DNA from: Gammaproteobacteria bacterium
GTDB lineage: Bacteria; Pseudomonadota; Gammaproteobacteria; QNFN01
Reading direction: 5' to 3'
Assembly (NCBI GenBank): GCA_003645555.1
Contig: QNFN01000090.1
Coordinates: 1 to 7,313 of the forward strand
Length of the DNA stretch: 7,313 bases
Shown here: one piece after another, positions 1 through 4,241 of the stretch
Layout of the letters: each line of letters begins with the position of its first letter
How positions within the stretch are numbered: the first letter of the stretch is position 1
Notes under the pieces: generated by a model
Databases searched by the model: none
Seen by the model: only the letters and a program-made list of their open reading frames with translations
What the model was told of the DNA's origin: nothing
Position numbers and translations under genes: made by a program

Positions 1-12
1 ACACCTGTGAAC

Positions 13-19
13 GAGGTGG
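13..19 (+). promoter_or_regulatory. Ribosome binding site supporting the TTG start of nagZ
   Basis: GAGGTGG lies 4 to 7 bases before the TTG at 24 and is a good match to the anti-Shine-Dalgarno consensus. The next in-frame ATG, at 42, would have no comparable site at normal distance. This site is why TTG is preferred as the start. Confidence 0.6.
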
Positions 20-23
20 CGAC

Positions 24-1070
24 TTGAGCCTCGGGCCGCTGATGGTCGATGTCGCCGGGACGACCCTGACCAGGTCCGAGCGTGAACAGTTGTCACACCC
101 GCTGGTGGGTGGGGTGATCCTGTTCGCACGCAACTACCAGTCCACGGAGCAGATTGCCGAGCTGGTCGTGGAGATCCACGACCTGCGCAAGACGCACCTG
201 CTGGTCGCCGTAGACCACGAGGGTGGCCGCGTGCAGCGCTTCCGCGAGGGCTTCACGCGGTTGCCGCCGGCCGCCTGCCTCGGCGACTGTTACCGCCAAG
301 ATCGGCCCCGGGCACGGCGCCTGGCCGAGGAGGCCGGCTGGCTGATGGCCAGCGAGTTGCGCGCAGTCGGTGTCGATTTCAGCTTCGCGCCGGTTCTCGA
401 CCTGGGGCGAAATGGTGGCGGTGTAATCGGCGATCGCGCTTTCGGTCGCAGCCCGGATACCGTTGCCGAATTGGCGATAGCCTACATGCACGGCATGCAA
501 GCGGCCGGGATGACCGCCGTCGCCAAGCATTTTCCTGGCCATGGCGGCGTGGGAGAGGACTCGCACCTGACCTTGCCCGAAGATCGCCGTCCCTACGCCG
601 ATATCGCCGCCAGCGACCTGGTGCCGTTCGAGCGCCTGGTGGCTGCGGGCGTGCCCGGCATCATGAGTGCGCACATCCTCTACAGCCACGTCGCACCGCT
701 ACCGGCCACCTACTCATCGTTCTGGCTGCACGAGGTGCTGCGCCAGCGGCTCGGTTTCCAGGGCGTGGTTTTCAGCGACGACCTGAGCATGGCTGGCGCC
801 GGCGAGGTGGGTGGCTACGGTGCGCGCGCCAAGACGGCGCTCGACGCCGGTTGCGACATGCTGCTGGTCTGCAATGCGCCCGAGGCGGTAGCCGAGGTGC
901 TGAGCGCTCTCGAAGGCTACGTCGACCCGGTCGCACAGTTGCGCCGGGTCCGCCTGCATGGCCGGCACCCGGTCGAACCGAACCGTCTGCGCCGCTCCAC
1001 ACGTTGGCGTGACGCGGTACGCTTACTGGCTGACCTCGAGCGCGAGCCACTGCTCGATATCGATCTCTGA
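24..1070 (+). CDS. nagZ: Beta-N-acetylhexosaminidase NagZ (GH3), peptidoglycan recycling
   Basis: NagZ is a cytoplasmic family 3 glycoside hydrolase. It removes GlcNAc from GlcNAc-1,6-anhydroMurNAc(-peptide) during peptidoglycan recycling; in species with AmpG/AmpR/AmpC its product feeds beta-lactamase induction. Seen here: 348 residues, close to the roughly 340 usual for the family; HPLVGGVILFARNY (25-38); VDHEGGRVQRFREGFTRLP (63-81); the GH3 signature KHFPGHG (168-174), with DSH (179-181) carrying the catalytic-loop Asp/His; and SDDLSM (251-256), whose first Asp (252) corresponds to the covalent nucleophile. No signal peptide, as expected. The TTG start is chosen because the N-terminus (SLGPLMVDVAG) then aligns with E. 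coli NagZ (MGPVMLDVEG) and a good ribosome site precedes it; ATG at 42 would trim six residues. The frame is open to the window edge, so an upstream start cannot be strictly excluded. The stop is 90 bases before the channel gene. Confidence 0.95.
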   Translation: MSLGPLMVDVAGTTLTRSEREQLSHPLVGGVILFARNYQSTEQIAELVVEIHDLRKTHLLVAVDHEGGRVQRFREGFTRLPPAACLGDCYRQDRPRARRLAEEAGWLMASELRAVGVDFSFAPVLDLGRNGGGVIGDRAFGRSPDTVAELAIAYMHGMQAAGMTAVAKHFPGHGGVGEDSHLTLPEDRRPYADIAASDLVPFERLVAAGVPGIMSAHILYSHVAPLPATYSSFWLHEVLRQRLGFQGVVFSDDLSMAGAGEVGGYGARAKTALDAGCDMLLVCNAPEAVAEVLSALEGYVDPVAQLRRVRLHGRHPVEPNRLRRSTRWRDAVRLLADLEREPLLDIDL

Positions 1071-1112
1071 CCCGCACTGGATCCTGGGCGTCGGATTGGT
1101 CAACCACCTCGG

Positions 1113-1118
1113 TATAAT
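1113..1118 (+). promoter_or_regulatory. Candidate -10 box upstream of the MscS-family gene
   Basis: A perfect TATAAT hexamer sits 43 bases before the ATG at 1161, in the 90-base nagZ-channel gap. No convincing -35 is present: at spacings of 15 to 18 bases the hexamers match TTGACA at no more than two positions, and there is no extended -10 TG. A small inverted repeat (CGGGC 1119-1123 / GCCCG 1131-1135) follows. If real, this would let the channel and the phosphorylase downstream be transcribed independently of nagZ. It is a motif match only. Confidence 0.4.
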
Positions 1119-1160
1119 CGGGCCCGACAAGCCCGTGGCCGGTATGCAGGAGTATATGGA

Positions 1161-2282
1161 ATGGTCGACCTGATCGAGCAACTCGAACAGCACCGCGACA
1201 CCATCACCTGGGCGCTGCAGGCCTTTGTCGTGGTGTTCCTGGCGCTGTTCCTCGACTTCGTCCAGAAGCGGGTGCTCGGCCGGCTCCATCTCCGGCTGCA
1301 GGAGACACCGAGCCTATGGGACGACGCGGCGATCGATGCCTTGCGCAGGCCGCTGACACTGCTCATCTGGGTGGTAGGTATCGCCTTTGCTGCGGAAATT
1401 GTCGGTTCGGCAACCGACGTAGTGTTGTTCGATGCTGCCAAACCGCTGCGTGATATCGGCGTCATCACCGCGCTCGCCTGGTTCCTGATCCGTATTGTCA
1501 GCCGAGTCGAGAAGAACGTCGTCGCGTCGCACGCAGACGACGATGAGGCCTACGATCGCACCACGGTCGATGCCATTGGCAAACTGATCCGGGTCTCGAT
1601 CCTGATTACCGCCGGGTTGGTGATGCTGCAGACGCTCGGTTTCAGCATTTCTGGCGTGCTCGCCTTCGGCGGCATCGGTGGCGTCGCCGTCGGTTTCGCC
1701 TCCAAGGACCTGTTATCCAACTTCTTTGGCGCCCTGATGATCTACCTTGATCGGCCCTTCGCGGTCGGTGACTGGATCCAGTCACCGGATCGCGAGATCG
1801 AGGGTACGGTGGAGGAGATCGGCTGGCGCCTTACCCGGATCCGTAGTTTCGACAAGCGCCCGATCTACGTTCCCAACGCCACGTTCACCACCATCGCAGT
1901 GGTCAACCCGTCACGCATGACCCACCGGCGCATCTACGAAACCATCGGTATTCGTTACGAAGATATCGGCGGCATGGATGCGATTATTATCGCGGTCCGT
2001 GCCATGCTGCGGGAACATCCCGACATCGATGACTCGCAAACAATGATCGTGAACTTCAATCAGTTCTCTGCCTCGTCACTCGATTTCTTCGTGTACACCT
2101 TCACCAAAACAACCAACTGGATAAGGTTCCACGAGGTCAAGCACGACGTGTTGCTGCGCATTGCCGACATTATCGCCAGCCACGGTGCGGAGATCGCTTT
2201 CCCGACCTCGACCCTACACGTCCCGGACGGCATCACCGTCTCTCGTGCCCCGGATGGACCGATGGCAGGTGCCGTCGACTAG
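1161..2282 (+). CDS. MscS-family mechanosensitive ion channel, YnaI-like
   Basis: This is an inner-membrane channel that opens under membrane tension and protects against hypo-osmotic shock. It has 373 residues. Hydrophobic segments suitable for membrane helices lie at about 16-33, 64-83, 97-113 and 141-160. The Gly/Ala-rich pore helix follows at about 165-196 (FGGIGGVAVGFASKDLLSNF, 169-188). The MscS beta domain follows (DRPFAVGDWI 197-206; EGTVEEIGWRLTRIRSF 214-230; YVPNATF 236-242), and the C-terminal domain ends in AEIAFPTSTLHV (343-354). Extra N-terminal helices and the runs SPDREIEGTVEEIGWR and NPSRMTHRRIYETIGIRYED recall E. coli YnaI, a low-conductance member, rather than MscS itself (from memory, not aligned). 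The ATG at 1161 has AGGAG at 1148-1152, 8 bases upstream. An overlapping ATG at 1156 is in another frame and reaches a stop within six codons. The P. aeruginosa locus, as I remember it, has no channel gene here. Confidence 0.93.
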   Translation: MVDLIEQLEQHRDTITWALQAFVVVFLALFLDFVQKRVLGRLHLRLQETPSLWDDAAIDALRRPLTLLIWVVGIAFAAEIVGSATDVVLFDAAKPLRDIGVITALAWFLIRIVSRVEKNVVASHADDDEAYDRTTVDAIGKLIRVSILITAGLVMLQTLGFSISGVLAFGGIGGVAVGFASKDLLSNFFGALMIYLDRPFAVGDWIQSPDREIEGTVEEIGWRLTRIRSFDKRPIYVPNATFTTIAVVNPSRMTHRRIYETIGIRYEDIGGMDAIIIAVRAMLREHPDIDDSQTMIVNFNQFSASSLDFFVYTFTKTTNWIRFHEVKHDVLLRIADIIASHGAEIAFPTSTLHVPDGITVSRAPDGPMAGAVD

Positions 2283-2322
2283 CCCGGTTCCCCAAGACTG
2301 TGCCGGTCAGCCCAGCTTGGCC

Positions 2323-2327
2323 AGGAG
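2323..2327 (+). promoter_or_regulatory. Shine-Dalgarno site supporting the GTG start at 2334
   Basis: AGGAG lies 6 bases before the GTG at 2334. It fixes this unusual start codon, and the resulting N-terminus (MTTLAIIGGTGL) begins directly with the phosphorylase fold's first strand. Confidence 0.65.
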
Positions 2328-2333
2328 AACCAC

Positions 2334-3089
2334 GTGACCACTCTCGCGATTATCGGCGGCACCGGCCTGACGCAACTCGAAACGCTCACCATTACCCGGC
2401 GCGAGATGGTACAGACGCCCTATGGCGAACCTTCAGGGCCACTGACCCATGGTGAACTGTGCGGTGCCCAGGTGGTATTTTTGCCTCGTCATGGCCGGGC
2501 CCACACCATTCCACCGCATCGGGTGAACTACCGGGCCAACCTCTGGGCCCTGCAGCATATCGGTGTTCACCACATCCTCGCGGTCGCCGCGGTCGGTGGC
2601 ATACGCGACGATATGGCCCCAGGCGTGTTGGCGATCCCCAACCAGGTGATCGATTACACCTACGGTCGTGCCCACACCTTTTTCGATGGCGATGAGAAGC
2701 CGGTCACTCACGTCGATTTCACCGAACCCTATTGCGGCATGCTGCGCCAGGCGCTGATCGAGGCCGGGAACAAGGCCGGTGTCGATCCACGCAGTGATGG
2801 TGTCTACGGGGCAACCCAGGGCCCACGCCTCGAGACGGCGGCCGAGATCGAGCGCATGGCTCACGACGGCTGTGACCTGGTTGGGATGACCGGGATGCCC
2901 GAGGCGGTCCTGGCCCGCGACCTCGGGCTCTGTTACGCGACGTGTACGGTGGTCGCCAACCGGGCTGCGGGGTGTGTCCCCGGAGTGATCAGCATGGAGG
3001 AGATTGACGCCAACCTGAAGACCGGCATGGAGCGCGTACGTGGGTTGTTGCACGAGGTCGTGCAGATCGACCTCGAACACGAGCACTGA
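2334..3089 (+). CDS. Probable S-methyl-5'-thioinosine phosphorylase (MTAP/PNP family)
   Basis: This cytoplasmic purine-nucleoside phosphorylase family protein is predicted to convert methylthioinosine plus phosphate to hypoxanthine and 5-methylthioribose 1-phosphate, part of methylthioadenosine salvage after deamination. It has 251 residues. Visible motifs: phosphate loop IIGGTGL (6-12), PRHGRAH (51-57), HRVNYRANLWAL (62-73), AVGGI (86-90), TQGPRLET (161-168) and VGMTGMPEA (183-191). The base-binding strand reads VVANRAAG (206-213). Asn209 sits where adenine-specific MTAPs carry Asp, and Asn is the family's 6-oxopurine signature. The protein strongly resembles PA3004 of P. aeruginosa, which was shown experimentally to prefer methylthioinosine. 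Neighbourhood (nagZ before, csiV and mfd after on the other strand) also matches. It follows the channel gene by 51 bases without a visible terminator, so co-transcription is likely. The alternative name is 5'-methylthioadenosine phosphorylase (mtnP); the Asn argues against it. Confidence 0.9.
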   Translation: MTTLAIIGGTGLTQLETLTITRREMVQTPYGEPSGPLTHGELCGAQVVFLPRHGRAHTIPPHRVNYRANLWALQHIGVHHILAVAAVGGIRDDMAPGVLAIPNQVIDYTYGRAHTFFDGDEKPVTHVDFTEPYCGMLRQALIEAGNKAGVDPRSDGVYGATQGPRLETAAEIERMAHDGCDLVGMTGMPEAVLARDLGLCYATCTVVANRAAGCVPGVISMEEIDANLKTGMERVRGLLHEVVQIDLEHEH

Positions 3090-3095
3090 TCACGG

Positions 3096-3959
3096 TCAGG
3101 GTTTTGCAGGTGGTGTCGACGTAGCGGGAGTAGCGGGAGTAGCGGGAGAGGATGCGGCCGCAGGTTTCGCCACCTTGGTACCGTTCCCCGACGCGGATGA
3201 AGTCGGCGAGGGCGTTTCGGCAGCACCATCGCGCTCACTGGTCGCGGCATCCGGTGCCATTGCGGCCGTCGGTTGTATGGGCTCAGTCGGCACCGGTGGC
3301 TGGTAAGCGGTCGCCAGAACGAGTACCCCGAACGCCGGGTGGTCCACGTAATGCAATTCGTCGCTGCGCATGCGCCGGCTGTCGATCAGGCGGAACGGTT
3401 GACGCACGCGCGTGAATGACTCGGCTGGTGCAGGCGCGGCACCGGGTGTGATTACCGTAACCGGAGTTGCGACCGGTTCGGCCAGTGGAATGGCTACGGT
3501 GCGGGCCACAGGCTCAGTGACGGGGATGTCCAGTTCACGGGTCACCACCAGATCGAGATCGAGGTGCAGGTAGCGACGGACGCTCAGGCGCACCATGCCG
3601 TCCAGGATCGGCATCGATGTGCCATCCGGTGCGTCGGTCAGGCGCACCCATTGGGCGCGCTTGCGACTGCCCACCGGTTGACGCCATGCGGTATGCAACA
3701 GGACTGTGTGGCGTGGTTGGCGGCGCAGGCGGTCGGCCGTGTCTACCAGACGCAGCGGTGCGGTGCCGGCAGCAGGCGGGAGCGTGGCCGTTGTGTCCGG
3801 CAACCCCGGATACTCTGGCCACAGTTCGTTGCCCGGCGGCAGTCCTTCGCGGGCGAAGACCAGTATCTCCAGATCGAACCAGCGTGGGGCGGCTGTGGCG
3901 AGTACGGGCCAGGCCAGGGCCAGCAGCAAGAGGTGAGCGGGGCGGAGCATGGGGGCCAT
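3096..3959 (-). CDS. csiV: CsiV family periplasmic peptidoglycan-binding protein
   Basis: CsiV was described in Vibrio cholerae as a periplasmic protein that binds peptidoglycan and supports LpoA/PBP1A-dependent wall synthesis. From the ATG at 3959 the protein has 287 residues: a signal peptide of about 23 residues (MAPMLRP, then a Leu/Ala-rich core ending LATAA), the family's first strand RWFDLEILVFAR (26-37), WRQPV near 92-96, LSVRRYLHLDLDLVV (125-139) and the conserved end block RLIDSRRMRSDELHYVDHP (190-208) with FGVLVLATAY (210-219). A Pro/Val-rich insert (148-181) and a Pro/Ala/Thr/Ser tail (220-287) look disordered. A GTG at 4016 would add 19 residues in front of the signal peptide, but it lacks a ribosome site and lies inside the inserted element. 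ATG at 3950 is also possible. It is downstream of mfd on the same strand, as in Pseudomonas. Its leader has been replaced by the element. Confidence 0.87.
   Translation of the reverse strand: MAPMLRPAHLLLLALAWPVLATAAPRWFDLEILVFAREGLPPGNELWPEYPGLPDTTATLPPAAGTAPLRLVDTADRLRRQPRHTVLLHTAWRQPVGSRKRAQWVRLTDAPDGTSMPILDGMVRLSVRRYLHLDLDLVVTRELDIPVTEPVARTVAIPLAEPVATPVTVITPGAAPAPAESFTRVRQPFRLIDSRRMRSDELHYVDHPAFGVLVLATAYQPPVPTEPIQPTAAMAPDAATSERDGAAETPSPTSSASGNGTKVAKPAAASSPATPATPATSTPPAKP
3121..3147. repeat. Three perfect tandem copies of a 9-base unit in the csiV tail
   Basis: GTAGCGGGA occurs three times head to tail (3121, 3130, 3139) without a mismatch. On the coding strand it encodes the Pro-Ala-Thr repeats near the csiV C-terminus. 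Unit length is a multiple of three, so copy-number change would alter tail length without breaking the frame. Confidence 0.9.
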
Positions 3960-3960
3960 T

Positions 3961-3982
3961 CTAGCCCGAATATTGCACCAGC
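3961..3982 (+). repeat. Left terminal inverted repeat of the putative element
   Basis: After CTAG it reads CCCGAATATTGCACCAGC. It pairs with 4202-4223, the single mismatch being A3969 opposite C4215. Its outer end is one base from the csiV ATG. Confidence 0.85.
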
Positions 3983-4028
3983 CGCCCCCGGGCCTGCCCA
4001 GAAGCCTTTGCAACACAAATGGAAAAGA

Positions 4029-4048
4029 CGGGTTTTGAACCGAACCCG
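4029..4048. other. Small inverted repeat inside the element
   Basis: CGGGTT (4029-4034) and AACCCG (4043-4048) form a 6-base-pair stem with an 8-base loop. No T-run follows on either strand, so this is not a classical terminator. Confidence 0.45.
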
Positions 4049-4065
4049 AAATATGCAGTTTGTTA

Positions 4066-4092
4066 CCGGCCCGTGACCTATCACGGCCCCGG
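4066..4092. other. GC-rich hairpin inside the element
   Basis: CCGTGA (4071-4076) and TCACGG (4081-4086) pair around a CCTA loop. The stem continues through a one-by-two internal loop with CCGG (4066-4069) and CCGG (4089-4092). It would be stable in RNA from either strand. No T-run follows. Confidence 0.6.
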
Positions 4093-4097
4093 CTGGT

Positions 4098-4111
4098 CCA
4101 GGCACGCCTGG
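4098..4111. other. Short hairpin with CACG loop inside the element
   Basis: CCAGG (4098-4102) and CCTGG (4107-4111) pair around CACG, the same loop sequence as in the larger hairpin at 4127-4150. Confidence 0.5.
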
Positions 4112-4126
4112 TCTTGCGCTTCAGTC

Positions 4127-4150
4127 AAGGAATAGCCACGGCTATTCCTT
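4127..4150. other. Perfect 10-base-pair hairpin with a four-base loop inside the element
   Basis: AAGGAATAGC (4127-4136) and GCTATTCCTT (4141-4150) are perfect reverse complements around the loop CACG. This is the strongest local stem in the window and is AT-richer than its surroundings. Downstream sequence is not T-rich on either strand, so a Rho-independent terminator is not supported. A role as a structured RNA or a transposase-binding or replication-fold site is possible. Confidence 0.75.
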
Positions 4151-4201
4151 TCCCTCCAGCGCGGCGTCCAGCCACCCCTGTCCGGCGCCGGCATCCGCGA
4201 T

Positions 4202-4223
4202 GCTGGTGCAATATCCGGGCTAG
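4202..4223 (-). repeat. Right terminal inverted repeat of the putative element
   Basis: Read on the minus strand it begins CTAG and continues CCCGGATATTGCACCAGC, matching the left repeat except for one base. A small hairpin, GCATC 4191-4195 with GATGC 4199-4203, and the palindrome CCGGCGCCGG (4182-4191) abut its inner side. The mfd stop codon is 18 bases beyond its outer end. Confidence 0.85.
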
Positions 4224-4241
4224 CCTGCCACGGGGCGCCGG

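Larger units (their letters stand above)
3961..4223. mobile_element. Putative MITE or other non-autonomous transposon between mfd and csiV
   Basis: The segment starts and ends with 22-base inverted repeats (3961-3982 and 4202-4223) identical at 21 positions. The outermost four bases of each are CTAG, readable as a 4-base target duplication around a core of 255 bases (3965-4219). No convincing reading frame lies inside; the interior is a run of hairpins (4029-4048, 4066-4092, 4098-4111, 4127-4150, 4191-4203). It fills all but 18 bases on the mfd side and 1 base on the csiV side of the gap. Because CTAG is its own reverse complement, it may be part of the repeats rather than a duplication. Terminal CC with a 4-base duplication would suit an IS1380-type transposase, and a YTAR-type target would suit the IS5 group; neither is shown. 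No transposase is in the window, so mobilisation would have to be in trans. A highly structured intergenic repeat of another kind is the alternative. Confidence 0.72.

Noticed and set aside
1..23. End of an upstream gene, suggested by a TGA at 8-10
   Set aside because: Only two codons precede it in the window, so nothing can be supported. It may simply be leader sequence.
2433..3086. 217-codon open frame on the minus strand opposite the phosphorylase
   Set aside because: It lies wholly antisense to a well-supported enzyme gene; a shadow of GC-rich coding sequence.
3564..4076. 170-codon plus-strand frame opposite csiV and running into the element
   Set aside because: It is antisense to the conserved csiV body and crosses the element's boundary. 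No family motif or ribosome site is visible.
4123..4128. TTGACT on the minus strand inside the element as a -35 for csiV
   Set aside because: At 17 or 18 bases spacing the -10 positions read GTGCCT or TGCCTG. A CATATT further on (4050-4055) has no -35, so no promoter is claimed.
4127..4150. Rho-independent terminator after mfd
   Set aside because: The stem is perfect, but there is no T-run after it on either strand and it is AT-rich at the base.
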